From: Scedosporium boydii
Lineage: Eukaryota > Ascomycota > Sordariomycetes > Microascales > Microascaceae
Length of the DNA: 64,000 nucleotides
Direction of reading: 5' to 3'
Assembly: GCA_002221725.1 (NCBI GenBank)
Contig: NJFT01000004.1
Coordinates: forward strand, 124,001-188,000
Below the pieces are notes generated by a model. It had not been told where the DNA came from, did not search any database, and saw nothing but the letters and a program-made list of their open reading frames with translations. The position numbers were made by a program, and so were the translations under genes. The stretch's first letter is position 1; every line of letters begins with the position of its first letter. Of this stretch, positions 12,214 to 24,623 are shown one piece after another.

Positions 12214-15200
12214 CTACGCCCTCACAACCTCCTCATGCAACAACGTCAAAAGCCAATTCGCCTGCGGCACGCTGCCCAGCTGGAAACACCACTTCTTCAC
12301 GCTCCCCCCAGGACTGCCCGTCGCCGGAATATACTCATCCCTCCTCTCCTCCCACACCGAGCATATAATACCCCTCGTCCCCATCATCGTAAAACACCCA
12401 CTTCCCAGCACCGCATCGAGCACCACCCGCGGCACCGCCGCCTCCCCACCATTGCCACCGCCCATCATGTCCTTCTTCTTCGGAATCGTCGTTATTGTTA
12501 TGCGCTTCTCGAGCCCGTGGTTGGCCCGCAATTCCTGCCGCCAGCCCTCCGGCGGCCGCCGCACCTGGAGACGACAGTTTCCGTAGTCCTCCCACCTGCT
12601 GGCGCTGACGAGCAGGTGGAGCCGGATCGGCACGTTGTCGTTGCTGATGGGCTCACCTCGGCCGCTTCCGTCGATGCTGACAGATGGAGAGCGCGGCATG
12701 CTGCCTTCGGCCGACGACGACCCGGATGTGTACAAGCTCATGGCTCCGTTTTGCTTCTCCAACGATGACCGTCCAATGTTGAACGAGAGGTTTGCTCCGC
12801 CCGCAAGCCTCTTGAGGAAGCTCGACGCCGACATGGACGACGACGCCGCGGTGCTAGCTTCGTCGACAGACCTCGTCGGCGCCCGTGCAGATGCTCTATA
12901 GCTGTTCTTACGCCCGAACCAGCTCCTTTTGCTGCGCAGGCCGCCCTCCTCATCCCCATTCACAGGGCGGCGCTCTCCAAAGCTCCTGAACCTCATCTCG
13001 TTCTCGAGCTGGATGTACTTCTCATTCTTCAAACGCGCTGCGTGCACCGCCGCATAAAGGTTCAGGCACTCCTCCTGCGTCGCATTGCGGAACCGGAACG
13101 TGCCGCCACCAATCGAAGTTATCTTGCTGTGGCCGAGAACAGCCGTTCGCACCTCTAGGTCGAGAGCGTTACTCTTGCGGACGAGCACCACGGGTGTCAA
13201 GTCGAGGGCGATCAATGGCTTGTCTGTCAGAGGATTCCTATTCGGTTTCATCGAAAACGCCTCCATCATACCGGGCGAGACGAGGATTGAGCAAAGGTGG
13301 CTCGAAAGATCCTTCCAGAGGCCGCGCTTGTCATGCCAGTGCGAGACCGAACATACGAAACGGGACGAGTCGTTCGACTCAACAGGCTCCACCGCCTCCA
13401 CTGCCTCGACGGGTTGTCTCCTTTGGTGAAGGCCAGCCTGAGATGCCGAGTTTGATGGCGTGAGGCTGGCATAGGATAGGACGGATTCCGCCATTTCTGA
13501 GCGATCATGGTCATGGTCATGGTCATCATCATGGCCGTGGTCGTGGTCGTGGTCGTGGCGGCGGTCATGGCCCTGCTTGATGCTAACACCGACTTCCGTG
13601 TCAGGTATGTCAACGCTATCAATATCATCATCGCCCGACGAGTCGCTCATGGATTCCTCCTCAGATCCTTCTTCCGATTCGCTTGTCAAATCTCCGGATT
13701 CCTCAGATGACGCATCCGAGGGCAGGTACTCGTGTTTGAGGGGTGAAGAAGTTCTACGCTTCACCCGCGCGTCCGAAGGCGGCTGGAGTGTCATGGATTT
13801 GGGCTTAGGTGACGCAAAACTGCGGTGGATAGGTGGAGGAGGAGCGCCGTCCGCGCGGAATGGCTTCGTGTTAGGTTGGTGGTGCGAAGAAGATGCGACA
13901 GACTCTTCGTCGTCGTCCTCCTCCTCCCTAGGAATCAACGGCTCATCGTGTGCCGCAGGATGGTCAGGAGCAGTAACCTCGAGCTGGTAAGTTGGGGGAG
14001 GCGGCCGAGTATGATATCGACTTTGCGTGGGAGCCTTTGTCGGTGTAGTAGGACTTGTTGGGGTTGTAGGCTCGGATAATACTGATGGCCTATCGGGAGA
14101 CTCGGCTCGATACTCAAGGGACGTCTGCGCGCCGAGGGGAACATCTCCCACCACGCTCTGACGCGGTGAGCCGCCCTCTTGAGACGGCGTGTGCGGAGCC
14201 GGCTCGAGTTCGAGGGGCGGCAGTGGAAGAGTACCCAGTATCTCAACCCAATCATCAACCTGGCCCTCGTCGTCCGTCGTAAGGCGCATGAGCTCACGCC
14301 AGACCTTGCCGTTATGCGTACCCCGCACCATTACGAGGAGCTCACGGCCGCTATCCAACTTGCGCGCTGAAAGTAGGCTCATAGGCATCGGCGGGAAAAG
14401 GAGCCACGTTCGCTGCCCCTCGCCCGTCTGCCGAATCATCAGCTCGCCGGGATGGCCTAGAGCACCAGGATTATCGCGATGCACGAGCTCGGCTTGACAA
14501 TTGAGGCGCTGGCCATTCGAATGGATAAGAGAGAGGCTAAAGACGTCCTTGGCGCTGACCTGGAGGCTGGGGTCGACCTTGATATAGCCCATGGCGGCCA
14601 ATGTGCGCAGATCTCGAGTTCTAGTGGTATCCGTATTAGCTGCGTCTTCGTCCGTGACGCGGGCGCGCTCTTCTTTGTGTCTCTTGCGAGCTTTGTCCTG
14701 CAGGGACTCGAAAGACGCAACGAGAAAACCGGTTTGCTCTGAGCCGATGATGTCATGGATCCCCTAGTGGCCGAATGTCAATAAAGTTCGCGGAAACCTA
14801 GAGGGAGGACTGATGATGCTTATCATGTATTTATTTACTTACCCTGACAAAGTTTGTCACCATCCGGATCCGGAAAATAGGCCTTTTTAAAAGGTGCGCG
14901 ACGTCAACCCGTTCTCCGTCCTCGTTCACGATATCACCCTCGGCGTTTCTAGGTAGCGCATTAAGTAAAGAATCCAGGTCATCCGGAATATCCGAAGCCG
15001 GAGCCAAATTGACGACGAGATTTTCGAACCCCAGCCTCCATGCATCGAGATAACCATTGTAAATAGGGATCACGCCCTCCAGCCAAGTAACGAGTCTGTG
15101 CACATCACTTAACGGAGCCCTTCGATGGGCGTTCCTTAATTTCTCCAGGGAGATGCCCATGCTCACAACGGCCTTGGACATGGCATCGACTTTGCGACCT

Positions 15201-18200
15201 GGAGTGGATGGGCCAAAGACGGTTGTCAGGTCCGCCGATTCGCCAATCACGGCGTTTAGAAGAACAGGGATGACGCCATCTACGAGGGTCTTGAGCTCCC
15301 GATTGTAAAGGTTCTCATCATCGGCAAACTCTCGGAGCAGATCGTTCGTCGTGACGGTGCTGCGCTTGCTCCGGGTCCGTCTCACGCTCGGCCGGGATCT
15401 TGCATTTCTAATGCCTTGAGGAACGCTTGCATCGTCCGGTGCTGAGAGCACAGACACTAAATCAGAGTGCTTCGTAAGCCTCCGCTTCAAACTGGGTCTC
15501 TGACTCGACCGCCTCGACAGCTCCGACTCCTTGGTAAGGGTCGTCTGGGTGACAGTAGTCTGCGACACCGTCGACATCGTCTCATTATTACGAGACGAAC
15601 ACGTTTCTTCCGAGACTATAGTAGAGAGTTCGTGGAAGCCATTTGTAGGCGGCCTCCTCCTTGGCTCGGGCAGAGAAGAAGTGGTAGTCGTCCTATCATC
15701 CTCAAAGTCTCTACTGTCAAACGAGTCGGGGGACAGCGACCGCCTTTGTGACCCGGATCCTGCCGAGCGCCGCCGGCAGTGACAGTGTGGATCTCGGCAC
15801 TCTTCCTCGAAAGATACTTCTGAGTCTATGGCCCCGTAGACCCTTTCTTCGCGGCTCTCGTAACTGGTCTGCGTAAAGATCTGGTTGCTGGACTGCCCCT
15901 TGAACGCATCTTTGAGGGCTTCGCGAAGGTGCTTTTTTAACCCTGCCTTTAATGGTGATGCGGTGCCTCTCGTTGCCCCCTTTCGCTTAAGCCCCGTAGA
16001 AGGCGGCGTTTTAGTCGGTGTTTTGGTCTGCGTTTTCGTCGGCGTTTCGGCGGGCTTCTTCTTTTCTTCATGGACAGCTTTAGGAGTAACATTCTCCTCA
16101 TTCTCCTCGGGTGGTGGTGGTGGTATCGGCGCGGGTGCCGCCGGACGAGGAGATGTCTTCTTCGGCGTTGTCTTCGGCGTTGTTTCTTCAGGCTCGCGGG
16201 TCCTCGCCTGGTTCTCCGCAGCCCACTTCTTCTCAACAGACTTTCTCCTCTTGATAGGGTTAACATCTGCTACATTCGCAGGGCCGTCAACAAACGGATC
16301 GACAGTATTTGTAAGCCAGGTTTCGATACTGGGCGGCTTGTTTACACCGGCTGGCCTGGGCGGTTCAGGATTCATGATCTTCTTTCCCTCGCTCACGACT
16401 CTCTTGAATACTTTGGGCACGCTGAGACTAGGGTTCCTCTGCGGCTTCTGCCTCCTGCTACTGTTTCGCGCATCTGCGCCGAGAGGTAGGTCCAGCTCGC
16501 TAAAGGCAGACTTGCCAACGGGGATATCGAGCATCGTGGGTGCGCTCGACTCGATGATAGAGGGCTGCTCCCCCAGCTCTCCGGAGGACCCATTCGAAGT
16601 AGCTCCAGGGGACCTAGCCCCTGTCATCTCAGGCCCTAGTTCGGTTTCTGTTGACTCGGTAGCTTCTGTAGTTTCTGTTATCTCTGTACTCTTTGAAGTC
16701 TGAGTCGTCTGGGTAATTTCAGTTGGTGCAGAATTTCGCTTCTTTTGAGCCAGCTTTGGTTTGGATCTCGACACTTTGCGCCGAGTCGGAGTCGCGGGCT
16801 CGTCGACAGTTTCCGCCGTGACTTTGCTAACCTCCGAGCCCATCTTGTCGTGGTCAATAAAATCATACGGCGACTTATCCCGGAGCGAGAGTGAGGGTGC
16901 TATACTTGGGGCACTCCTTGAGGATTTCCGGTTGCTCTTTTTGCGCTCTGCGTCGACGGCGACTGAATCAGGTATGGGTCGCACCCGAATGCCGTCATCC
17001 TCAAGCTGAGTCCTTGTCGTTGTTGTTGGCGCCGAAACAGATGACTCCTTCTCCGGTTCCTTTGGTGGTTTCCTCTTCTTCTTGCTGCTATCCTCTATCG
17101 GTGTCACTCTAATGCCATCATCCTCAAGCTGGGACTTTGTCGTTGTGGTTGGTGCTGAAACAGAAGACTCCTTCTCCGACTGCCTTGGAGGTTTGCTCCT
17201 CCTCTTACTGCTTTCCCTCATCGGTGTCACTCTAATCCCGTCATCGTCCAACGAGCGCTCAGATTTGGCCGCCGGGGTACGAGATCGGCGGGGCGTTGAT
17301 GGAGCCTTTTCCGAGTGGGCACTCAGTTCGGAAGGAACTAACGAATCCACCGAGCGAGAAAACTCGGTCATCTCGTCAAGGTGGTACTTCCTTCCACCGG
17401 GTCCATCGGCAGGCGGGACGTTCTCCACGGTCTTCGCCCACTCCTTCACCTTTTGGGAGGCAGGCGGATTCCGGGCCGTCCGCAGTAAAAAGTCCTTTGG
17501 AATTGGCATAGGTTTCGACTCGGGGGGCTTTCTCGGACCTCGAGGGGGGCTGCGTTTCGTTCTGACCTCCCTCTTGTTATTCATCCAGTGGTCGTCGCTT
17601 ACCACCCTCTTTTTGGGAGGCGTCTTCTTCTTGGGAGTGGCGGCGGCTCCAATGCTCTCGGGCTTCGTCTCCTCCGAGGTTGATAATTTTGATGCTGACT
17701 CGGCAGGTTGTTGTGGCTGTTCTTGCTCTCGTTTTTCTTGCTGGACGACCACTTTTGGCGTGCTGGCCTTTTTCTTCCTCATCTTGATCCGTATGCGGTC
17801 CTCTTCGGTAACACTCTTGTCATCGCCCGCAAAGGCAATTTCTGTCGGCTCACTTGGTGTGGCCATCGGATCCCCAGCCGCCATGGCCGCCGCATTCGCC
17901 TTTTGCCATGCTTTGACCCGGTCGCGCACACCTCCAGGCTGTTGGAGCTTACGGACCGAACTCTGGCGCATCTCTTGTTTAATCTCCGCCTTGACAGCGT
18001 CCATGGTCATCCTCCGCTGCCTCTGAGCAGCTATGCGGGCAGGTGAGGGTCGTCCTCTGAGGAAGTCAACAAGTAGTGTAGGTGGTGGCGGCCCATCGGT
18101 CTTGGTGTAGGTGCGTTGGCGCGCTCCAGCAGCAGGAGCACTCTTGGGCGTGCCGGGAGCAGCAGCGCCGGCGGCTCCTGAAGGATCGGGGGTGGAGGTG

Positions 18201-18313
18201 ACATCTTTAGGTTCATCGTCAGCGGGGGAAGCCGCCGGTTTTCGGGTGGGCGTAGAAGGTTCGTCGGACTCGGTTTGGATCGACATGGTCTGGGTCCGAC
18301 GACAGTTAGTCAT
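12214..18313 (-). CDS. RhoGEF (DH-domain)-like protein with long disordered N-terminus
   Basis: There are two exons (18313-14843 and 14763-12214) separated by a 79-base phase-0 intron, giving up to 2006 aa. ATG 18286 (MSIQTESDEP) is an equally good start. Residues 1 to about 980 are disordered, basic and Ser/Thr/Pro rich. They contain DFLRGRPSPARIAAQRQRR and three 41-aa tandem repeats with DDGIRV(T/R)P. A DH-like helical region follows (about 985-1157: LLREFADDENLYNRELKTLV, LVTWLEGVIPIYNGYLDAW), then LLKRPIFRIRMVTNFVR and, in exon 2, a PH-like segment (TWLLFPPMPMSLLSARKL). Beyond a second disordered stretch with an Asp/His tract lie two further folded regions (SRFVCSVSHWHDKRGLWKDL; RLHLLVSASRWEDYGNC). 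This architecture matches fungal proteins annotated as DH-domain or 'SRm160-like'. A role as Rho/Cdc42 exchange factor is inferred, not shown. It is divergent from WRS1. Confidence 0.75.
13505..13560 (-). repeat. In-frame trinucleotide/hexanucleotide tract encoding alternating His and Asp
   Basis: CATGGT/CGTGGT-type repeats on the plus strand translate on the minus strand to an alternating HDHD tract within the RhoGEF-like protein. The repeat stays in frame and codon variants (GAC/GAT) break it up. Confidence 0.8.
16970..17255 (-). repeat. Three coding tandem repeats of about 123 bases in the RhoGEF-like gene
   Basis: The plus strand shows CRTCATCCTCAAGCTG-like blocks near 16991 and 17114 and a diverged one near 17237. 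On the protein level the units read DDGIRV(T/R)P, then DSSK/R-rich basic residues, then EKESSVSAPTTTT. The period is 41 codons. Confidence 0.75.
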
Positions 18314-19712
18314 GATGCGATCATAGTTCGGCTAGCATGGAAGGAAGAGCTCGTGGCTGTCTGGCTTATAGCACCAGGGGGGGCTTGACAGCATGGCTTT
18401 GTTGTTTCTAATTTCTGACTTTGTTGGTGCAAATAGTGGGTTGCCATGTGGGAAACTCGAAGCAACGAGTAGAAAGATTGATGGACTGGGATCTTGTTTT
18501 TGTGGACACCAGGTCAAGGGGGGAAAATAACGATTGGAGGGACGACAACAATTGAATTGAAGAGACAAACCTATGATTATGATAATAGCATACTGACAAC
18601 AATCAGGAAGTTGCGATCGGGTCAAAAGGAACTTCCGGCCCAAGTCTGTCGACGAGCGTACGGAAAGAGCGGATAGCAACAGCACACCGCAAAACGACTG
18701 ATGTTGAACTTTGCGTCCGGGTCCGGGGAATATTCATAAGTCAAAAAAAAAATATTAGATGAGAGCTCTCGTTCGACTTGCAAGGCCTTGAATTATAAAA
18801 ACAATATGACAACCCCTGACTCTAATTAAAATCTACCGCAACGTATGCATCATGAAAAAAGTAAAGTAAAAATAACAATGACGAAGGCGGACATGGATCG
18901 GAAAAAGAAGTAAAGAAGATGTTGGAGGGTGGAGAGACGAGATGCAGGTCTTGGTGTTATCGGTCACCAGCCAGAGTCTGGCAGAGAGAGTCGAACCAGC
19001 TTCAGTTGCATCAGGAACTGCTGCTGCTGTGAGCTTCAGCGTCATGACCAAAGTCCACACCACCTTCCTGCTTTTCTTCTTTGCTCAGAACCATCAATGT
19101 AAACAATACAAGTCCGTAGCGGCCAATCAGGAGCCCCACATGAGGTCATGGTACCGAATCCAGAGAAAGTTGGATGGCAGAAAGCGGTAACAAGATGGAC
19201 ACACTAGCTGGAAAGTGGGGCTCGGGAATGGAAATCCAATGCAGAGTGTGGCTGACAAGGTACTTCCCGCAGCTGACGATATTCCCGCCCGCCTTAGTGC
19301 ATGCCCCTGTATGATAATATCATCAAATCCACCTGTTTACATTTGTTTTCACCTGTCAGCTAAAATTGACCCTCGCTGCCAGGGCAACGGCCCAATCTGG
19401 ACAGGTAGACAGGTACCAAAGTATCTCCTGCCCCACCATTCATGGAAAAAATGCCCCGCACCATCGAGGAAGCGGCTCGATTCTGAAGGCCCAAAATATG
19501 CGATTTGATCCGGTGTGTGTGGGCATGGGAGGTTTCATGTGTGCGCCATCTATATTTCCTGGTTACTCTATGCAGAATTTAGTCACACTGACACAGTTGC
19601 CTCTGAGCAGAATTAACCGCCATCTTTTCAAGCCCAGGTGACAAACCGTTCACTCCAAGGATCGCGAGGACTCAACGAGGAATATCACAAAGCGAGACAA
19701 ATCCTGCACACG
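18314..19712. promoter_or_regulatory. Divergent promoter region of the RhoGEF-like gene and WRS1
   Basis: This 1.4 kb spacer lies between two start codons on opposite strands. I looked for the general amino-acid control element TGACTCA, expected for a tRNA synthetase gene, and did not find it. A stop-free frame extends upstream of the WRS1 ATG but begins without an ATG, so no extended N-terminus is supported. Confidence 0.45.
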
Positions 19713-21230
19713 ATGGCGTCCGAAGGCACACAAACCCCCCAGCCCGCAGCGCCCGTACCGGAGCCGGCCGCCGCTGATCAGGATGCCGCTGCTTCTCGCG
19801 AACAGGACATCAACCCTTGGTCTGTCGAAGGTGGCCAGGACGAATCTGGACAGGTCGTTGCGATTGATTATATCAATCTGTCAAAGTCTGACAGCCCCGC
19901 ATCCCGCGACGCTTCATACCCCCTCTTACACCTGCTAACCACATCCTTGCGCGCATTACAGGAAATGGAACACTCAACTTATCGACGACAAGATCCTCGA
20001 GCGCTTCGAGCGCCTAACCGGCAAGAAACCCCACCGCTGGCTTCGCCGCGGCCTCTTCTTCAGCCACCGCGATTTCGACAAGATCCTCGACAAGTATGAA
20101 AAGGGCGAGCCCTTCTTCCTCTACACGGGTCGCGGCCCCAGTTCTGGCAGCTTGCACCTGGGACACACCATTCCCCTGCAGTTCACGCGCTGGTTGCAGG
20201 AGGTGTTCGACGTGCCCCTCGTATTCATGTTGACGGACGACGAAAAGGCTCTGTTCAAGGACACTCTCACCTTTGAAGAGACGTACAAGTACGGCCTGGA
20301 GAACGCGAAGGATCTCATCGCCCTCGGATTCGACGTCAAGAAAACCTTCATCTTCAGCGATCTCAAATACGTCTCCAACCATATCCTCATGAACGCCTGG
20401 GAGTTCTCCAAGTTAGTCACCTACAACCAGGTTCGTGGCGCCTTCGGCTTCAACGAGAGCACCAATATTGGAAAGATCTTCTTCCCTTCCGTGCAGTGCG
20501 TTGCTGCCTTTGCGACGTCCTACCCCGAGCTCTGGACCGATGAGCCTCTCCAGGAGCGCACAAAGGAGATCGCCAGCATCCAATGCCTCATTCCCATGGG
20601 CATTGACCAGGATCCTTACTTCCGTCTCCTAAGAGACAACGCTTCGAGGATGAAGAACCCTTCGCCGAAGCCGGCGTTGATTCACTCCAAGTTCTTGACG
20701 GCGCTACAGGGACCTGGAGGAAAGATGTCTTCCTCGAACCCCAACTCGGCCATTTTCATGACTGATACTCCCAAGCAAATCAAGGTACGTGTTCGATCTC
20801 TCATCCCACTCCCTTCGTACGTCAGCAATTGCAGCAAAGGTCGCTAATCATCTCGATCCTATAGACCAAGATCAACAAGTACGCCTTCAGCGGTGGCCAA
20901 GAAACCCTCGAGCTCCACCGCGAACTCGGCGGCAACCCCGACGTCGACGTATCCTACATCTACCTCACCTACTTCGAGGACGACGACGAGAAGCTCAAGG
21001 AAGTCTACGACACCTACAAGAAGGGAGAGCTCCTAACCGGCGAGCTGAAGAAGATGGCCATCGAGCTCCTCCAGCAGTACGTCGCCGAGTTCCAGGAGAA
21101 GAGGAAGGATGTCACCGACGAAGTACTTGCCGAGTTTATGAGGCCTAGGAAATTAGAGTCCAAGGGGAATACGCAACTTCAGGCTAAGCTGGCCAACTTG
21201 GCACTGAGGCAGCAGAAGAAGAAGAAATAG
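19713..21230 (+). CDS. WRS1: Tryptophanyl-tRNA synthetase, cytoplasmic
   Basis: There are three exons (19713-19885, 19962-20784, 20865-21230), 453 aa, with all junctions in frame. This class I synthetase charges tRNA-Trp with tryptophan using ATP. The HIGH-type motif is GSLHLGH (about residues 119-125, within YTGRGPSSGSLHLGH) and the KMSKS-type motif is KMSSS (about 312-316, in GPGGKMSSSNPNS). VMLTDDEKALFKD-type text, the IPMGIDQDPYFRLLRD loop and the C-terminal FSGGQETLELHRELGGNPDVD segment are typical of the eukaryotic cytosolic enzyme. The short lysine-rich end (QQKKKK) is also usual. Intron 1 uses a less common GTCTGA donor but gives the expected NLSK|KWNTQLIDD join. Length matches fungal orthologues. 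Confidence 0.95.
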
Positions 21231-22281
21231 AAAGAGCAGAAAAATAAAGAGTGTGTAGACCGAGGGGAGAGTCCCGAACGTGATGTTGGGTTAAGAATTC
21301 AAAGTGGATGTCTCAACTTTTTTTCCCACATAAGAAATGCCCCGTTTTTGCAATTGAGGTTTATGAGATATGAGTACTCACGTATAGAGGCAAGGCGAGG
21401 GCATCTGTACTCCGTACACCGCCTCTCAATACCAAGACATCACCAATGTGGTTCAGCCACATCGTGCGGATCAATTTCCAAGTCCAATGACTTGGCCTGT
21501 TGCCACCCGCCCCCGAGTTCCACTTTCACGCTTCGAAAACGAACACTCATGGAGATGAGACAGTCCACGAATACGACCTCCGCCCATTTAACCTGTTGGT
21601 GACGACGCAGCAGCCCCATACAATTGGCGGTCATGCCTAGGCGGAAACAACTACTATGCGGAGTACGGAGTAACGATTGAGAAAAGGCCTTTTCTTTCTT
21701 CTCTTCTTTTCCCCGAAAAGAATTCCCCAGTATTCTTCTTTGGAATGAACGATATTACTAGAAGCAATGACGTGGTCGAGAATCATCAAGTCCGACGTGC
21801 ATAACTCCCGTGCGAAAATACCCGAATTGGAATGCATGCCGGGCCGAGCTCGCATGTTCCATGCTTTGACGGATTTGAGATTCGAGAATTCCGGCTGTCA
21901 GAAGACGCATCTGCTGATGAAATAGCTGTCGTCCCTCCCATGACCCATCACGAGAGGCAAAGGAACGTGGACGTCTAAGACCAAACTATCTGGGTTTGAA
22001 ACAGCCTTCTTCGGAGCTGAATTGAGACTTGCGCTCCTCCATATCTGAGAATTAAGATGCAGGTCTTTGTCTGAATCGATGGCGCTGATATAAAACACAC
22101 CCCGCATCCAATCTGGATGTCTCCATGATCCATTACCCTATGTACGTCGGGCCCTGCGTCATCGTTTTACCATTTCGGTATCAACCGAATACACTTCCTC
22201 CCGGAACAGTTCGTAATAAGGAAAAGAGGAAATAAATAAATACAGCCAATTCAATATTTTCTCTCGAAACTTAGTATTGTC
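21231..22281. other. Intergenic region
   Basis: This holds the WRS1 3' UTR and unassigned sequence. Two copies of a motif found repeatedly in this window (TACTCCGTA at 21408-21416 and its reverse complement at 21664-21672) lie here. No gene seen. Confidence 0.5.
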
Positions 22282-22950
22282 TCACTCCTCGACAGGCAAA
22301 ACAAATCGGACCTTGCGCTCCCTCAACCTTGCTACCGCTTTGTCATCGTCGACATCCGCGTTTCGAGTGCCAGCTCGCATGGAACTAAACTTAAACTCGG
22401 CCTGATTGTGATTTGTCCCCCCCTCCTTGGCAAAGGCCCGTCTGGCACTGCAGTCCTGTTCCTTCTCGATACACCAAACGTAGGGACTAAGATCTCGCGA
22501 GGAGCGCCGAGAATACTGTGTTGTCTCCACTTCTCCCGTAGACCTCCTACGTGCGCCTATCGCCCTCACAAAGCCGCTCCTCTTTGGGGGATCTTCGAGG
22601 AGATGCTGGTGCCCGAATCCACCGGCCGGAAGACGGATATAATCCTCCCCATCTGAGTCGCCATCTGGCATATCCTCAGGCAGTTCAGGGCAGGTCCGGG
22701 GCCACTTCGACTGCTGGTTCAAAGCGAGATTGGACAAGCTGAAGTTTGTGGTATTAGTCTTGGAAGTCCGGCCCGTGATCCTAGTTGCTACATTGATAGA
22801 GCTGTGGTCTGAGTTGTAAGTCGTACCTGGCCCTGGTACAAGAAATGGTTTCTCACTGAGAACTGTTTCGTCTGGGGACCGAGGGCTGGGGTGCTCCTCG
22901 GTGGGTGGCCGGCAGCCAGTAATTAGATGATTTATCGGCTGAACAGGCAT
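22282..22950 (-). CDS. Hypothetical protein, uncertain 5' end
   Basis: I do not recognise a family. From the first in-frame ATG (22950) the frame gives 222 aa. It has an acidic patch (EDMPDGDSDGEDYIRLP), a basic Arg/Ser region (RAIGARRRSTGEVE, SRRSSRD) and a charged end (KAVARLRERKVRFVLPVEE). The same frame is open back to about 23052, and an upstream frame (to about 23149) could be joined by a 49-base GT-AG intron, but neither extension has an ATG. The true start is therefore unresolved. The biased composition fits a disordered fungal protein; a decayed gene is the alternative. Confidence 0.38.
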   Translation of the reverse strand: MPVQPINHLITGCRPPTEEHPSPRSPDETVLSEKPFLVPGPGTTYNSDHSSINVATRITGRTSKTNTTNFSLSNLALNQQSKWPRTCPELPEDMPDGDSDGEDYIRLPAGGFGHQHLLEDPPKRSGFVRAIGARRRSTGEVETTQYSRRSSRDLSPYVWCIEKEQDCSARRAFAKEGGTNHNQAEFKFSSMRAGTRNADVDDDKAVARLRERKVRFVLPVEE

Positions 22951-24511
22951 GTCGAAGGATTTGGAAGGAACATTGAAGTGTCTCGACCGGAGGTGGATTG
23001 GTTTGGGTGTTGCCTGGATGTTGGCGAGCCTTAGGCAGTGACTCCTCTGCACAGATGCCTACCAAGATAGGAGACGAGTCTTCTTCTTCCCGAAGGCTTG
23101 TAATGAATAGGGCAATGTCGACTCTGGCGGGTTCGCTCAATTCTGTCACTTCAGTCCACAGAAAAGCACGAGAAGATTCTCACTACTATACCACTCCGGG
23201 CCTGAGCTCCATTTATATTCGAGGCAGACCGAGATCCCAGCCCTGGCTTGAGGACTAGATACGAGTATCGAGTCACACCGACACTGCCCAGCACTCTTTT
23301 CAAGCTCTTAAGCCACTAGACGGGTAAGGCAGCAGTCAAGCTGTTACAGTGCCGTCATCTATTACGCAGGCCATTCTAATTCTGAGGCCAAAGATGCCTG
23401 AAGACCTGGAATCAAAATTCTTCGGATCATTGCGACCCCTTGCATGGCTAAGGCATGGGAGCTAGCAAATGAGCTGGCAGTTGGAATGTCACTTTTCCGA
23501 TGCACTCTTCTTCACCCCCTCAACTCTATGAGCTGGTGGGTTAGAAGAGCAGGAAATGAAGAATTCCAAAGGCCTAGTTGCCAAGATTCGAAGACATCCG
23601 CGATGCAAGATGACGTTCTTGCTCCTGTTACAAGTGTCACCTGCCCTTTTAGAGCTTGAAGTTAGGTCGCCCAAGGAACCCTTGAGCAACTCGAGTTCTT
23701 CTAAACTTAGGAAATAACGTGGCTTTCTTCAGTGCATTCGTAATCACTAGAGAAAAGGCCTCGCCGCTCCACGAGTTACCCCAAGAAGAAGAATGTAGAT
23801 GGTATCCGGGGTGCCAGTCGAGGGCCTCTCCAAACCAAGAGCAAGTTTCTAATCCAGGATGTTGAAAACAGTCTTGATTTCTTGACCGGGCACCTCCGTA
23901 CATGAGCAGACTGCCGAGATACTTGATTGAGCCAGCGAAAGCCAGATAATTCGTATCTGTATCACGGATGGCATCATCGCTCGTTGTCCAGTCTTCTGCT
24001 CGCCTATCCACAGGATCTTGATTCTCTCGTGGATCGATCAACCTCTTTTTATTTTAGAGGTTTAGAGACCCTGCCACCAAATTCGGCGTTTAGACGAAAG
24101 CAGAGGGCTCGAGAATGATTAATCCTAATCGATGAAGCTCGTGCTCAATGTGTTGTTACAGTTATGGCGCTTCTATTGCGCATTGTTTCGAGAATTCTCT
24201 TCGCTCCGCCTGGTCGATCCAGGTCGTTTCGGCAAATATGTCTTGTCTTGTCGTCCCAGGATGTCAACAATAGACGAGCTCACTTATTCTTAGATTCTTC
24301 GCATCAAGGCTAACAATTTTCCGAGGAAAAAAAGAAAGTAGGAAAGAACAAGTCGAGTCTATTGGAAACGGGTAGCACCTACCTTAAAACAACACGATCT
24401 GAGAATTACCACAGAGAATGCCTCCACGGACAGAAGATTTAATGGAAAACAATCTTCCCAATCCAGAAACGTAGCAGAACCATCTCCTCGGCACATCCCC
24501 GGGGTTCCCAG
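22951..24511. other. Low-information stretch with one unassigned ORF
   Basis: A minus-strand open frame at 23649-24041 lacks an ATG and any recognised motif. Otherwise I see nothing that can be supported as a gene. Confidence 0.4.
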
Positions 24512-24582
24512 GTACGAGAAGACCGGCATCCAGATAATACTGAAGCCCATACGGTACTAACGTCTTCTCACCCCTATCACAG
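24512..24582 (+). other. Probable 5' intron of the DUF3716 gene
   Basis: GTACGA donor, perfect TACTAAC branch site at 24555-24561 and CAG acceptor, 71 bases long. The sequence before the donor has a stop in the frame that would join, and no ATG, so this is more likely a 5' UTR intron than a coding one. Confidence 0.45.
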
Positions 24583-24623
24583 GCGTCGACGACGGCACCA
24601 CCCTCCTCGTCCCAGCATCCGAA

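Noticed and set aside
15885..18026. 272-aa and 314-aa plus-strand ORFs antisense to the RhoGEF-like gene
   Set aside because: Low-complexity mirror images of Ser/Lys-rich coding sequence on the other strand.
23649..24041. 130-aa minus-strand ORF
   Set aside because: No ATG, no recognised motif and no splice partner; left as unassigned sequence.
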